From an uncultured Clostridia bacterium (GTDB taxonomy: Bacteria > Bacillota > Clostridia > Oscillospirales > Oscillospiraceae), in contig CALLZZ010000575.1 of the NCBI GenBank assembly GCA_937858235.1, positions 55,090 through 119,089 of the forward strand: 64,000 nucleotides of DNA, read 5' to 3'. Made by a program: the position numbers and the translations under genes. This document shows positions 26,242-36,830 of this stretch, piece after piece; the stretch's first letter is position 1, and each line of letters opens with the position of its first letter. The notes beneath the pieces were generated by a model that saw only the letters and a program-made list of their open reading frames with translations, was not told the DNA's origin and searched no databases.

Positions 26242-27015
26242 ATGAAAGATCAGGTTAAGGATACACAAAGGAGCTTGGAAAAATCCTTCCAGTCCCTTTT
26301 TAAGGAACAGGAACTGCTTGCGAAAGTAATCGAGTTCTTCCCCTATCCGATTCAGATTTTTTCCCTTGACGGGACGGCGAGGATGATTAACAAAGCGACG
26401 CTGGAGATGATAGGCATAAAAAGCGTGGAATCCCATGTGGGCAGATACAATGTTTTTGAGGACCCTATCGTGCGTGACCTTGGCGTTATGGACCGGGTCA
26501 GGCAGGTATTGACCGGCAAAACCGTATATCTCACCGATTTCAATGCACCCTATCAGGACATGATTCGGTATTTTAATGTGGAAGACAGGGATATACAGAC
26601 CATAAACTCAGACATTACATGTTTTCCTTTGGTAAACGCCGATGGTGTGATAGAATGCTTTGCCGCTGTTTTTATCTTTAAAAAAATATACCGGGGGAAA
26701 GAAGAAATTGCCCTGGCCAAAGAATACATAGAAACCCATTGGCAGGAGCCTTTTGACCTAAGCGAAACAGCAAAGGCGGCCTACCTCAGCAAAGCTCATT
26801 TCACAAAGCTGTTCAAGAAGCATACCGGTGTAACGCCTCATGAGTATTATACTAATTGTAAAATCAGTAAATTGAAGGAGAAGCTGCTGGATACCAACCT
26901 TTCCATCGCCCAAGCCTTTGCCGCCTGCAACATGGACTATAACGGCCATTCCGCCAGAGTATTTAAAGATAAAACCGGCGTTTCCCCTTCCGCGTATCGG
27001 AAAATGTTGGAGTAA
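26242..27015 (+). CDS. AraC family regulator with PAS-like sensor, copy 2
   Basis: The 257-residue paralogue of the preceding gene lies 20 bases downstream. The AraC domain differs at only a few residues from copy 1 and is near identical in DNA, while the sensor half is far more diverged. This suggests both bind the same operators and answer different signals. A terminator follows. Confidence 0.88.
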   Translation: MKDQVKDTQRSLEKSFQSLFKEQELLAKVIEFFPYPIQIFSLDGTARMINKATLEMIGIKSVESHVGRYNVFEDPIVRDLGVMDRVRQVLTGKTVYLTDFNAPYQDMIRYFNVEDRDIQTINSDITCFPLVNADGVIECFAAVFIFKKIYRGKEEIALAKEYIETHWQEPFDLSETAKAAYLSKAHFTKLFKKHTGVTPHEYYTNCKISKLKEKLLDTNLSIAQAFAACNMDYNGHSARVFKDKTGVSPSAYRKMLE

Positions 27016-27053
27016 AATAAATCACCCGATAAAAGTAATAAAATAATAAGAGG

Positions 27054-27091
27054 AAGCCGGGCTTTGGTTTATACGAAAGCCCGGCTTTTTT
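27054..27091 (+). terminator. Intrinsic terminator after the AraC pair
   Basis: AAGCCGGGCTTT pairs with AAAGCCCGGCTT (12 bp), followed by TTTTTATT. Confidence 0.9.
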
Positions 27092-27287
27092 ATTGTGAAT
27101 AAAACAAGGTTCCCAGGCTCCGTCAGCAATCCTTGATTGTGTTAACTGGTAGGAGTTCTTATTTTCAAGATCGCACTTTCCTTACTAATTATAAGCATAT
27201 CCAACCTATCCTCACAGCCGGCCAGCTAATAAAATATTGGTAGCAATAATAAAAATATCGGCACTTTGGCTGGAAAGGAGCGTTCAT

Positions 27288-27776
27288 ATGGGCGGCAAAA
27301 CGAAAGAGCAGCTGCTTGAGGAACTGTCGGAAGTACAGAAAATGTTGGAGGAAAGAACAGAGACTCAAGGTCAAATGATTAAAAGATTTCAGACGCTTAT
27401 CGAAAATGAGGGGCTGTTTTCTCAGATAATCGACTTTCTCCCTTATCCCCTCGCTATATTTACGCCGCAGTATACACTGGCCATGACAAATAAGGCTTTT
27501 ACGGCGGAAACAAAAACGCGGGTCATGTATCCGGAAAAAGGAGCCGCACGCATTCTTCAACACAAGATCAACGACATGCGACTGGCTGCCGCCATCACGG
27601 GGGTCTTTGCTGGGGATACCTTCTTTTTAGAGGACTTAAAGAACCCGTTTTCCATGTTTTCAGAAATTACGCAGCAAAGCGCGGCGGAGCCTGGCCGTTT
27701 TAGCAGGGCCGTTATTTTTCCTGTGACCGCTGATGACGCCAAAATCACCCACGGCGTGATTGTGTTTATGCCGTAA
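27288..27776 (+). CDS. Solo PAS-like sensor protein related to the AraC pair
   Basis: The start is ATG 27288 after GGAAAGGAG. The 162-residue protein has a coiled-coil N-terminus (KTKEQLLEELSEVQKMLEERTE) and then LFSQIIDFLPYPLAIFTPQYTLAMTNKAF, aligned with the sensor half of the two AraC proteins. There is no HTH. It may bind the same ligand class or form heterodimers that modulate the regulators. It could also be a truncated third copy. Confidence 0.7.
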   Translation: MGGKTKEQLLEELSEVQKMLEERTETQGQMIKRFQTLIENEGLFSQIIDFLPYPLAIFTPQYTLAMTNKAFTAETKTRVMYPEKGAARILQHKINDMRLAAAITGVFAGDTFFLEDLKNPFSMFSEITQQSAAEPGRFSRAVIFPVTADDAKITHGVIVFMP

Positions 27777-27868
27777 GCGGGCAAGCTGATACAAGCAAAC
27801 ACGAACCGTGACTTTTACACGAATAGCAAGCCCCGAAAAATATTAAGAGGAAAAGGAGTATTTCAATC

Positions 27869-28708
27869 ATGAAAGAAAAGGGAAACAAAAAAATGAAGAA
27901 TATTATTTCGTTGGTCATGGCCATGCTGCTGGTTTTGTCTCTGGCCGGCTGCGGCAATTCGGGCGGCAAGCCCGCAGACGACAAGTCGGCAGATCCCGGT
28001 ACCCAACAAAACAGCGCGGACAACAAGGACAACAAGGACGGCAAGTCAAAGCCGTCTGCCGCGCCGACGAAATTTACCGCACAGCAATCCTATGCCGCGT
28101 ATATGGAGGCAAAATCCGAGCTTGCCTCCACTCTCACCGACGCTCTGTCGGATAACCCCGATTACGCGATGGAATCTATGGCGCTGCTGGGCGTGGTGAT
28201 GGTGGATGTGGCGATCATGCCCGCCGCATTTTTGGGGCTTGGGCAGGACGCGGCCGCAACCGGCCTTGCGGTGTTCGGCGGGACCGATGTGAAGTATACG
28301 GAGAACGGCAACCGGTATACGATAACGTATAAAAATCAGAATGGTGAAACGTACGAGTTTCAGGCCGAATACGATCCGGCGGCGGATGCGCTGGTATGCG
28401 AAGTAACCTCGGGCGGTGAAGACGAGGGCATTTATTACGAGTACCGCAAAGCGCCGTTCGGCTATGTCGGGCAGATTTACTCTTTTGAAAGCGACGCGGT
28501 CACCGAGTCGTATCAAATCAGCGTGCATGAAAACGGCGGCGTCATCGGCATTTTCGAAAGCGACAAAAGGCCCGCGGCTCTGACCGGCGGCGAAGCGAAG
28601 GATTTCCCGAAAGCCTGCCCGCGGTGGTACGCACAGGACGGCTCTACGATCACCGCCGTAACAGCAGAGGGCGAAGAGTTCAGCTTCGAGTACGCCAAGG
28701 AAGAATGA
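27869..28708 (+). CDS. Lipoprotein, unknown function
   Basis: The 279-residue product has a type II signal peptide with lipobox LAGC (Cys about 28), a disordered Gly/Asp/Lys linker, then a folded domain rich in Tyr and Asp. It ends without a membrane segment. An internal ATG at 27893 is an alternative start. It is the first gene of the cargo surface block and should be anchored to the outer face of the membrane. Confidence 0.75.
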   Translation: MKEKGNKKMKNIISLVMAMLLVLSLAGCGNSGGKPADDKSADPGTQQNSADNKDNKDGKSKPSAAPTKFTAQQSYAAYMEAKSELASTLTDALSDNPDYAMESMALLGVVMVDVAIMPAAFLGLGQDAAATGLAVFGGTDVKYTENGNRYTITYKNQNGETYEFQAEYDPAADALVCEVTSGGEDEGIYYEYRKAPFGYVGQIYSFESDAVTESYQISVHENGGVIGIFESDKRPAALTGGEAKDFPKACPRWYAQDGSTITAVTAEGEEFSFEYAKEE

Positions 28709-28788
28709 ACCGGATAAGACAAGTAAACACGGGCCGCTGGCGGCTGCTTAAATAACAAACAAAAAATAATTATACGGAGGTAAGACCA

Positions 28789-30285
28789 ATGAAAAGAAAA
28801 TCTGTAGCTTTTATAATCATCGCTGTGATTATGTTTACCATGATGGGGAGTTTGTCGGCATTTGCTGATGATCGGCCGGTGATCACGACCCTTGAAGCCC
28901 CGCAAATTATTGCGGTAAATGTGAAGACACATGTTAATGGCAGTCCATATTTTGAGATTAAGTGGAAGAATCCCCAAAGCATTAAGGAATTATTTGCTGT
29001 AGTTGACGAAATTGGAGAAGCCCCGCTTGAGTATCTGCTGGATACAAAGATAGGAGACGGAAAATGGCGCTCTGAGATGGGTGAGACAATTTCCGGCAAC
29101 TCCCTGCATGGCGGAGATATGATTATGGATTTTGCTGACTATGACCCGATAAATAGTGGGGAGCTTGATACCATTGATATTAAGGCCAATGTTTACCGCT
29201 TCCGAGTACAGTATGCCTACCTAAACTCTATTGACGAGGAAGAATATTACACCTACAGCCCCTTTTCCAATATTGTCAGTATTGGCGCCGAAGCGTTCTA
29301 CAAGGAAGCTTCAAACTGGGCAAAGCCCGAGCTTCAGAAAGCCAACGATCTTGGCCTGATCCCTGACATATTAAAGGGCGCCGATATGACAAAACCGATC
29401 ACGCGAGAAGAGTTTGCCGAGCTTGCGGTAGTGCTCTATGAAAGGGTTACGGACAAAAAAAGTGAGCCGGTTTCTCCAAACCCCTTTACGGACACGGCAA
29501 ACCCGCAAATACTGAAGGCCTATAACCTTGGAATAACCTCAGGAACCTCACAAACCACTTTTTCACCCAAAGTGCTGATTAACCGGGAGCAATGCGCGGC
29601 CATGCTGTTCAGAGCGATTAAGGCCATTCACCCTCAGGGTGACTACAGCGTAGTGGGCGTTAAGGATTTTCCCGACCAGAAGCATATTTCAAGCTGGGCG
29701 GTCGAAGCGACAAAATATATGAATAAAATCGGTGTTATTGCCGGCGACGCCCAGGGCAATTTTATGCCCAGGGCAACCACACCGGCGCAGGAGGCCGCCG
29801 GATACGGAATGGCAACGAGAGAACAGGCCATAGCCTTATCGGTCAGAACACATAATAAAGCGCCGGAAATTAAAGCATCCAGTACGAACATTTCCAATCC
29901 CGACTCCAATTCGTCGAGAAAGGCGGCGGACAGCGGCGGTCGCTTACCCGCAGACATAATAGCTGGGCTGCCGGGCTGGCTGCCGGACTGGTTTCTCGAC
30001 ATCCCCATTGCTGCCGATGCGGAATTCGACGCCCTCGGCGGGATATATCCAACCAGTGACGATATGATCACGATTGGCTACATGTCAGAACAAACTTTAG
30101 AGGCCCTGTATTATTTGTACTATGATTTCATGAAAGGTTTGGAGGACTTTTTTACATACAAACAGGATGACGGAAAAGCCTACTATGTTCGCGGCGTCAA
30201 GGATGGCTGGGAGATAGATATATCCGTTGCGCTTAGCGGAGGGAATCTTGTGGGGATTCAAGTCAAACCGCATGAAGATTATTAG
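28789..30285 (+). CDS. SLH-domain surface protein
   Basis: The 498-residue protein has a signal peptide (cleavage near AFAD, about 26), an N-terminal domain of about 140 residues, then three SLH units (about 175-345; ITREEFAELAVVLYERV, INREQCAAMLFRAI, TREQAIAL). A C-terminal domain of about 110 residues follows. SLH units bind secondary wall polymers, so the protein sits on the S-layer or wall. The SLH block is internal rather than terminal, so both ends may be functional domains. Confidence 0.85.
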   Translation: MKRKSVAFIIIAVIMFTMMGSLSAFADDRPVITTLEAPQIIAVNVKTHVNGSPYFEIKWKNPQSIKELFAVVDEIGEAPLEYLLDTKIGDGKWRSEMGETISGNSLHGGDMIMDFADYDPINSGELDTIDIKANVYRFRVQYAYLNSIDEEEYYTYSPFSNIVSIGAEAFYKEASNWAKPELQKANDLGLIPDILKGADMTKPITREEFAELAVVLYERVTDKKSEPVSPNPFTDTANPQILKAYNLGITSGTSQTTFSPKVLINREQCAAMLFRAIKAIHPQGDYSVVGVKDFPDQKHISSWAVEATKYMNKIGVIAGDAQGNFMPRATTPAQEAAGYGMATREQAIALSVRTHNKAPEIKASSTNISNPDSNSSRKAADSGGRLPADIIAGLPGWLPDWFLDIPIAADAEFDALGGIYPTSDDMITIGYMSEQTLEALYYLYYDFMKGLEDFFTYKQDDGKAYYVRGVKDGWEIDISVALSGGNLVGIQVKPHEDY

Positions 30286-30305
30286 TAAAAAGAGGTGAGT
30301 TCATT

Positions 30306-30956
30306 ATGAGAAAATTCTTGTCATTGATTATAATGCTGGTACTTCTTGCGGGCATAATTACAGGCTGTGCAGGAGGAAAATCACAGACCGCAGCGCCTTC
30401 GGGGACCAATAATCAGAATGAGGCTGAAGCCGATTCCACGCGAAATGCACCGGCTGAAAGTAGCGCTGATAGCACAGAAGCTGCAGAATCCGGTTCTAAT
30501 TCCGGCGAAGGAAGCGGCGAGACTGACGAAACGGATATATCGATTACTCCCCCTGGGGGATGGGAGCATGCGGACAGTGGTGGGGTTCACTTGGTAGATT
30601 ATTCGAATGGCACGGCCCATTTTTGGGTTGAGAAGAATTTTATTGACGCATCAAATACTGATCTGGATGAAATGGCTCAGGCAGCGAAGTCAGGTTATGA
30701 AGGCAGTTACGTTTTCCGAAACATTGAATTCATTGGTGAAGCGGAAAGCATAACCGTGGACGGAAAAGATGCCAGAAAGCTTGGATTCAACTACGAAACC
30801 AGCCAAGCCAGCGGCGGTAAGAAGATGAAACGCGAGGATGTATTTCTTATATTAGGCGAAGATTTTTATACAATCGTCTTTGAAGATACAAGCGACAGCT
30901 TTGACAAGCTCGCCGGGGATTTTGAGCAAATATTGGAGTCTATAAGTTTTAATTAA
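30306..30956 (+). CDS. Lipoprotein, unknown function
   Basis: The 216-residue product has a lipobox ITGC (Cys about 21) followed by a 55-residue Ser/Glu/Ala-rich linker. A compact domain (about 80-216) with an alternating strand-helix pattern ends ILESISFN. That pattern resembles small PsbP/DUF-type domains of Firmicute lipoproteins, but I cannot name one. It lies 20 bases after the SLH gene and is probably co-transcribed. Confidence 0.7.
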   Translation: MRKFLSLIIMLVLLAGIITGCAGGKSQTAAPSGTNNQNEAEADSTRNAPAESSADSTEAAESGSNSGEGSGETDETDISITPPGGWEHADSGGVHLVDYSNGTAHFWVEKNFIDASNTDLDEMAQAAKSGYEGSYVFRNIEFIGEAESITVDGKDARKLGFNYETSQASGGKKMKREDVFLILGEDFYTIVFEDTSDSFDKLAGDFEQILESISFN

Positions 30957-31029
30957 ACGGCGGCATATGAAATGAAGCGAAAACCGCCGGTGCGGTATTC
31001 ATAACAAATTGATTGGAGGAGAATGAATA

Positions 31030-34000
31030 ATGAAACGAATTATTTCTATTGCACTATGCTTTATGCTGGTGTTTACACTGTGCCCGTCCGTATTCGCGGC
31101 GGGTGACACCATGACATGGACTGGGACGTCAAGTGGGAATTGGAATGTAGCCGGCAACTGGAATCCGGCACAAGTACCCGGTATGGGAGATACGGCTGTC
31201 GTCCCCGCATCCACAGTAGCGGCGGCAGTTTACGACACTACATCCGTAACACTGGACTGCTCTGGGGAGGTATCGGTGGAATCAGGCAAATACCTTTACC
31301 TTACCGGCACTTCCTACCTGAGAGGCGGAAAGCTGAGTGGGGATGGAGACGTCACAATAATGGTAGATGACAGCGAATTGCAGTGGAGCGGCGGAAGCAT
31401 TGAAGGAAACGGTACTTTTACCGTGGGAGAAAATACACGGTTAGTCATAGATATCGGCTCCGACGTAGGCATGAGCCGCCCTTTTGAGAATAACGGGCAG
31501 ATAATGATAAATGAGGGAGAACTCCTTCTTGCCGGAGGAAGCGGGGGCATAGGAACTTTTGCGGTGTCAGACGGCGCTTATCTGTGTTTCAGGGAGGGAG
31601 ATTATTCCATCGGCGGCACTTTTACTAATGACGGCGATATATCCATATGGGATACTTCGTCCGTCCGTTTCAACGCCGATTATAAGCAAGAAAGCACAGG
31701 CACTCTGGCTCTGAAAGTCTGGGGGGCCGAGTCAGACCAGTATTGCAAGCTCGACGTTGCCGGCGCGGCGGAGCTGGGTGGCATATTGGAAATTGATTTT
31801 ATTAATGATTATGACCCTTCACCGGGCGACAGCTTTGAGATTGTGACCTGCGGCTCAAGGGCAAATGAATTTTTCGAAATCAGAAATAACATGGAGGGTA
31901 TCACATTAGTGCCGACCTATACTGAAACCGGCCTTAAGCTGACTGTAAGTGGCGGGGCGGCGAAGGTCTGGGAAGTAAAGGATGCCACAGAACTGGAAAC
32001 TGCTTTGAACGGCTTTAAAAGCGGCGATACCATCAAACTGCTCGACAATATTACCTACACCAACGATAGCGGCAGTTTCGCTATCACAATTGATGGTGAA
32101 AATATCACCTTCGATCTGAGCGGCAACAACCTCACCATCAACAACAACTCTGGCTACGGCGTTGAGTTAAAGAACCGGGCAAAGATGACATTTACAGACA
32201 GCACAGGCGGCGGCAAATTGTTTATCGACACCGGCGCTTCGGGCTTAAGCGCCGGTGGTGGGTCAACTTTTGAATCGGACGGTAGTGTCGCCGTAACGAT
32301 AAATAGCCGCATTGGATCAGGAATTAGCGCGAACAACGCAACCGTCAACATTCAAGACGGATCGGTATCGGTATCGGCGGGATATTCACACGGTGTTTCC
32401 GCAAACACCGACTGTATGATTACCGTGAATGGCCCGGTTACGGTTAATAATGTCTCAGGATCGAACCTCGCCGCCGTATACCTGTCTGGACCCGGAAACA
32501 CGGTGAATGTGGGCAGCGCTGTCGTAACGGGCGGGACAGGGCACGGGGTATCTATTAGAGAGAGCGGCACCGTAACGGTGGGCAGTTCAGCATCACCCGG
32601 CAGCGTGACCGGCACGAACGCCGGCATTTACATCATGGGGGGCACCGCACGCACGCATGTGACCGTCTATGGAGATGTGGAAGGAGTTTCTTACGGCATC
32701 TGCGCCTTTTATGACGCAGAGATAGAGGTGTATGGAGACGTAACGTCCACATCCACTACAGACACAGAAGCATGCGGAGTATATATCCATGCCGGTTCAG
32801 GCCCCAGCAGCCTGATAGAAATTGATGGCAACGTGGAAGGCCCAAGAGGCATGGAATTTCGCGGTGCTTCGAGCACCGCCAGGGTTACCGGCAATGTGAC
32901 GGCAAACGGCAGTGATCCTAATTACGTGATAGGCGTCTGTGCTGAAGATGCCATGGCGGAGATTGGCGGAAATGTGAACGCCGTTAGCGGCATCGGCGCA
33001 ATGGCGGGCGAAAACGGGCAGATAACCGTTGACGGATCGATCAGCGCGTCAAAATATATAATGGTACGCGGTATGGAAAAAACAATTGACGACAAAACGC
33101 TTCCGACCACAAAGGATGGCGGCTATCATACCTACAACAACGGCACAGCAACCGTTTGGGTAAAGGACAGCGGGACTGCGGAGTTTGCCGGAGGCAATGG
33201 CAGTGAGGATAATCCCTATCTTATCGCCACAGCGGATCACCTTAACAATGTCCGCAACCACCTTAACAAGCACTTCAGGCAAACAGCGAATATAAACCTG
33301 AGCGACTACAATAGCGGTGAAGGCTGGGAGCCGATAGGCATGTTGGTCGATTTCACCGGCAGTTTTGACGGCGGCGGGCATACCATCAGCGGCCTTGTTA
33401 TTAACCGTCCGGATCAAGACGATATAGGCTTGTTCGGTTACGCCGAAACAACGGCAAAAATTCGGAATCTCGGGCTGGTGGGCGTAAATGTAACCGGATG
33501 TAATTATGTCGGCGGCCTGGTGGGAGGGAACCGTGGTCTGGTTACTAACTCATATGTGACAGGCGATGTGAACGGTGAAAGTCAAGTTGGCGGATTGGTG
33601 GGAGAAAATTTAGAAAGTGGTACAATCACCAACTGTCATGCCGAAGTAACTGTAACGAGCAGCCACAGCGGCCTGGTGGGCGGCCTGGTGGGGGAAAATT
33701 ATGGCGCCATCAGCGAATCGTATGCTGTGGGTGAGGTGGAAGGTACGGATGTCGTCGGAGGTCTTGTAGGATTTAGTAGCGGAAATATCGATAAATCTTA
33801 CGCCACCGGTACTGTGACAGGTACCGAAACGGATGCTAACCTTTGTACATGTGTCGGCGGCCTGGTAGGAAACAACGACGGCCCGATCAGCAATTCTTTT
33901 GCCAGGGGAGCCGTATCCGGACAGGAAGACATCGGCGGCCTGGCCGGGCATAACCGGGGCTCGATTACCAATTCTTATTCGACCGGTGCAGTATCTGGGA

Positions 34001-36795
34001 ATATTGATATCGGCGGTCTGGTAGGAAGCAATTATTCAGATGATATTACGGACAGCTATTGGGATAAAGAAACATCACTCTTAAATACATCCGCTGGCGG
34101 CACAGGCAAGACCACCGCGGAAATGAAGCAGCAGATAACCTATGAAGGCTGGGATTTTGACACGCTTTGGGGTATTAATTCCAGCAAAAACAATGGCTAT
34201 CCATTCCTGAAATGGCAGGTGAAGGCTACGGTTTGGGAAGTAGCAAATGTTACGCAACTCGAAACTGCTTTGAACGGTTTTCAGAGTGACGATACCATCA
34301 AGTTGGCAGCAAATATTGATTATAAAAAAGGGATTACTATTGACGGGAAAAACATTACCTTTGACACAGGCAGCTTCACACTCAGTGTAAACAGCTCCAC
34401 AGACTATGCGTCGGGAGTAGGCCTTGAGGTAATAAATGGCGGCAATGTATATCTTATTGGTTCCGGACAGTTCAATATAAGACAAATGGGCGGAAGTGCC
34501 TCCTACGGCGTTAAGGCCACAGGCGGTTCCACAGCCATAGTTACGAATATCGAGGTAACGGTTTTTGGGGATGACTCGGCCTTTGGCGCTTATGCTGATG
34601 GCACTAACTCTTCCATCCAGGTTCTGGGTAATGTGCACGTCATGGGAGTAGGCGGCTGCGGCGCAAAAACTTCTGGGAGGGGAAAAATCACTATTGACGG
34701 AACGATTACTGCATGGACTTATATTAACATCGGCACCACATTCAAGGATAAATCCTCCGGTGTGGTCGATCCTGAAAAGTCTGGATATCTGAAATATAGC
34801 ACTGAGCCAGTAACTGGGATCGTGTGGGTCAAGGCATCTCCGGTCACCGTTCCCGCCGCGCCGCAGAACTTCACCGCCACGCCCGCCGACGGTCAGGTGG
34901 CGTTAAGCTGGTCGGCTCCCGCCAGTGACGGCGGCGCCGCAATCATCCGATACGAAGTGTCCAGTGATAACGGCGGCACATGGGTTACAGCGGCTACCAA
35001 TACCTCCCATACCTTCACCGGCTTAACCAACGGTACGGAATATACCTTCAAGGTGCGGGCGGTCAACAGTGTTGGCAACGGAGAGGAAGCGAGCGCGGCA
35101 GCTACGCCAATAGCCACGCCGACTCCCACCTACACCGTCACCGTAACAAAGGGCGCAGGCGGCGGTGAATTCGCACAGGGCTTCACCGTCACTATCACGG
35201 CCAACCCCGCACCTAGCGGACAGCGTTTCAAGGAATGGCAGGTTATAAGCGGCGGCATAACGCTGGTCAACTCACAGGAAGCCAGCACCAGTTTTCAAAT
35301 GCCCGCAAACGCGGTGGAGGTTGCTGCCACTTATGAGACAATTCCCGAGATAACCTATACGGTGACCGTAAATGGCAGCTATGCGGCCGTAAGCGGCGCG
35401 GGCAGCTATGCGCAGGACGTGACAGTCACGATTGACGCGGGCAGCCGCACAAATTATAGCTTCAACGGCTGGACTTCTTTGGATGGCGTGACCTTTACAA
35501 ACTCGAATAGCGCAACAACAACCTTCATCATGCCTCCAAGGAGTGTGACCGTCACGGCCAACTGGACGTATAGAGGCGGTGGCGGTTCAGGCGGCGGGGG
35601 TAGCAGCACTCCGACAACCCCGGCTGCCCCGTCCTATAAAGCGGACGTAAAAGCAGAAAACGGCACTGAAACGACGCTCCCGGTCACGGTTGACAAGGAT
35701 ACCGGAACCGCCTCTGTAAACATAGGTTCCCAAGGTTTAGATCAGGGAAGAACCAACATCACGATACCCTCGATTCCCGACGTTGATACCTATTCGGTCG
35801 GCATTCCCGTGCCGGATCTGTCAACGAGTGATATTCAGGGAACACTGACTGTCAACACAGATGCGGGGAACATTACGATCCCATCCAATATGCTGACAGG
35901 CGTATCAGGCATCAGCGGAAGTAAAGCGGAGATTGCCATCGGTCAGGGAGATAAGGATAATCTGCCCGATACCGTGAAAGCCGCCATTGGCGACAGACCG
36001 CTGCTACAGCTCTCGCTATCTATCGACGGAAAGCAGACCGACTGGAGTAATCCAGACGCGCCTGTAACGGTGAGCATATCCTATACCCCGACTGCGGCGG
36101 AGCTCGCTAACCCCGAAAGCATCGTTGTATGGTACATCGACGGCAGCGGCAACGTGGTATCGGTACCCAACGGTCGCTACGATCCTACGACAGGCATGGT
36201 TACCTTCACCACCGCCCACTTCAGCGACTATGCGGTGGCGTATAACAAAGTGAGTTTCAATGATGTGGCTGCGGACGCGTGGTATCACAAGGCGGTAAGC
36301 TTCATCGCGGCCAGAGGCATAACAGGCGGCACGGGCAACGGTAACTACAGCCCGGAAGCAAGGCTGACCCGGGGGCAGTTCGTTGTTATGCTGATGAAGG
36401 CATACGGCATATCCCCCGACGCAGACCTGAAAAATAATTTTGCAGACGCCGGATCCGCCTATTATACCGGCTATCTCGCGGCGGCAAAACGCTTAAGCAT
36501 ATCCAGCGGTGTTGGAAACAACATGTTTGAGCCGGAAAAGGAGATTACCCGGCAGGAAATGTTCACTCTGCTGTACAACGCGCTGAAGATTATCGGTCGG
36601 CTCCCGCAGAACGATTCCGGTAAAACACTCTCCGATTTCACCGATTCCGGCCAGATCGACTCGTGGGCGAGGGAAGCCATGGCGCTGCTGGTTGAAACAG
36701 GAACTATTGGAGGTAATGCCGGAAAGCTAAATCCGACAAGTACAACCACCAGGGCGGAAATGGCTCAGGTGCTGTATAATCTGCTGTCAAAATAA
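31030..36795 (+). CDS. Giant SLH-anchored adhesin-like protein with GLUG, FN3 and InlB-type repeats
   Basis: The 1,921-residue protein has a signal peptide, then beta-helix-like repeats (about 30-760, many Gly-Asn-Thr-Val strands). A GLUG-repeat block (about 820-1000; repeated GGLVG.N) and a second beta-helix follow, introduced by a copy of the ELETALNGF..DDTIKL segment that also occurs near residue 320. Next come one FN3 domain (about 1273-1360), two divergent InlB B-repeats (about 1366-1513), a Gly-rich hinge and three C-terminal SLH units (about 1739-1921). This is the build of a surface adhesin. A ligand cannot be inferred. Confidence 0.88.
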   Translation: MKRIISIALCFMLVFTLCPSVFAAGDTMTWTGTSSGNWNVAGNWNPAQVPGMGDTAVVPASTVAAAVYDTTSVTLDCSGEVSVESGKYLYLTGTSYLRGGKLSGDGDVTIMVDDSELQWSGGSIEGNGTFTVGENTRLVIDIGSDVGMSRPFENNGQIMINEGELLLAGGSGGIGTFAVSDGAYLCFREGDYSIGGTFTNDGDISIWDTSSVRFNADYKQESTGTLALKVWGAESDQYCKLDVAGAAELGGILEIDFINDYDPSPGDSFEIVTCGSRANEFFEIRNNMEGITLVPTYTETGLKLTVSGGAAKVWEVKDATELETALNGFKSGDTIKLLDNITYTNDSGSFAITIDGENITFDLSGNNLTINNNSGYGVELKNRAKMTFTDSTGGGKLFIDTGASGLSAGGGSTFESDGSVAVTINSRIGSGISANNATVNIQDGSVSVSAGYSHGVSANTDCMITVNGPVTVNNVSGSNLAAVYLSGPGNTVNVGSAVVTGGTGHGVSIRESGTVTVGSSASPGSVTGTNAGIYIMGGTARTHVTVYGDVEGVSYGICAFYDAEIEVYGDVTSTSTTDTEACGVYIHAGSGPSSLIEIDGNVEGPRGMEFRGASSTARVTGNVTANGSDPNYVIGVCAEDAMAEIGGNVNAVSGIGAMAGENGQITVDGSISASKYIMVRGMEKTIDDKTLPTTKDGGYHTYNNGTATVWVKDSGTAEFAGGNGSEDNPYLIATADHLNNVRNHLNKHFRQTANINLSDYNSGEGWEPIGMLVDFTGSFDGGGHTISGLVINRPDQDDIGLFGYAETTAKIRNLGLVGVNVTGCNYVGGLVGGNRGLVTNSYVTGDVNGESQVGGLVGENLESGTITNCHAEVTVTSSHSGLVGGLVGENYGAISESYAVGEVEGTDVVGGLVGFSSGNIDKSYATGTVTGTETDANLCTCVGGLVGNNDGPISNSFARGAVSGQEDIGGLAGHNRGSITNSYSTGAVSGNIDIGGLVGSNYSDDITDSYWDKETSLLNTSAGGTGKTTAEMKQQITYEGWDFDTLWGINSSKNNGYPFLKWQVKATVWEVANVTQLETALNGFQSDDTIKLAANIDYKKGITIDGKNITFDTGSFTLSVNSSTDYASGVGLEVINGGNVYLIGSGQFNIRQMGGSASYGVKATGGSTAIVTNIEVTVFGDDSAFGAYADGTNSSIQVLGNVHVMGVGGCGAKTSGRGKITIDGTITAWTYINIGTTFKDKSSGVVDPEKSGYLKYSTEPVTGIVWVKASPVTVPAAPQNFTATPADGQVALSWSAPASDGGAAIIRYEVSSDNGGTWVTAATNTSHTFTGLTNGTEYTFKVRAVNSVGNGEEASAAATPIATPTPTYTVTVTKGAGGGEFAQGFTVTITANPAPSGQRFKEWQVISGGITLVNSQEASTSFQMPANAVEVAATYETIPEITYTVTVNGSYAAVSGAGSYAQDVTVTIDAGSRTNYSFNGWTSLDGVTFTNSNSATTTFIMPPRSVTVTANWTYRGGGGSGGGGSSTPTTPAAPSYKADVKAENGTETTLPVTVDKDTGTASVNIGSQGLDQGRTNITIPSIPDVDTYSVGIPVPDLSTSDIQGTLTVNTDAGNITIPSNMLTGVSGISGSKAEIAIGQGDKDNLPDTVKAAIGDRPLLQLSLSIDGKQTDWSNPDAPVTVSISYTPTAAELANPESIVVWYIDGSGNVVSVPNGRYDPTTGMVTFTTAHFSDYAVAYNKVSFNDVAADAWYHKAVSFIAARGITGGTGNGNYSPEARLTRGQFVVMLMKAYGISPDADLKNNFADAGSAYYTGYLAAAKRLSISSGVGNNMFEPEKEITRQEMFTLLYNALKIIGRLPQNDSGKTLSDFTDSGQIDSWAREAMALLVETGTIGGNAGKLNPTSTTTRAEMAQVLYNLLSK

Positions 36796-36798
36796 ATA

Positions 36799-36828
36799 TT
36801 GTGCATTATGAATTAAAAATTGTATAAA
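36799..36828 (+). promoter_or_regulatory. Candidate promoter of the c-di-GMP riboswitch
   Basis: TTGTGC (36799-36804) and TATAAA (36823-36828) are spaced by 18 bases. They start immediately after the adhesin stop and before the riboswitch, so the riboswitch could be its own short transcript. Read-through from the adhesin gene is the alternative. Confidence 0.45.
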
Positions 36829-36830
36829 TG

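Noticed and set aside
34081..34638. Long minus-strand open frame inside the giant adhesin gene
   Set aside because: Repeat-rich DNA often leaves the opposite strand open; the sense frame has clear GLUG and beta-helix repeats.
31960..36795. CRISPR-like or tandem DNA repeat array in the adhesin gene
   Set aside because: The repeats are at protein level and diverged; there are no uniform direct repeats with spacers.
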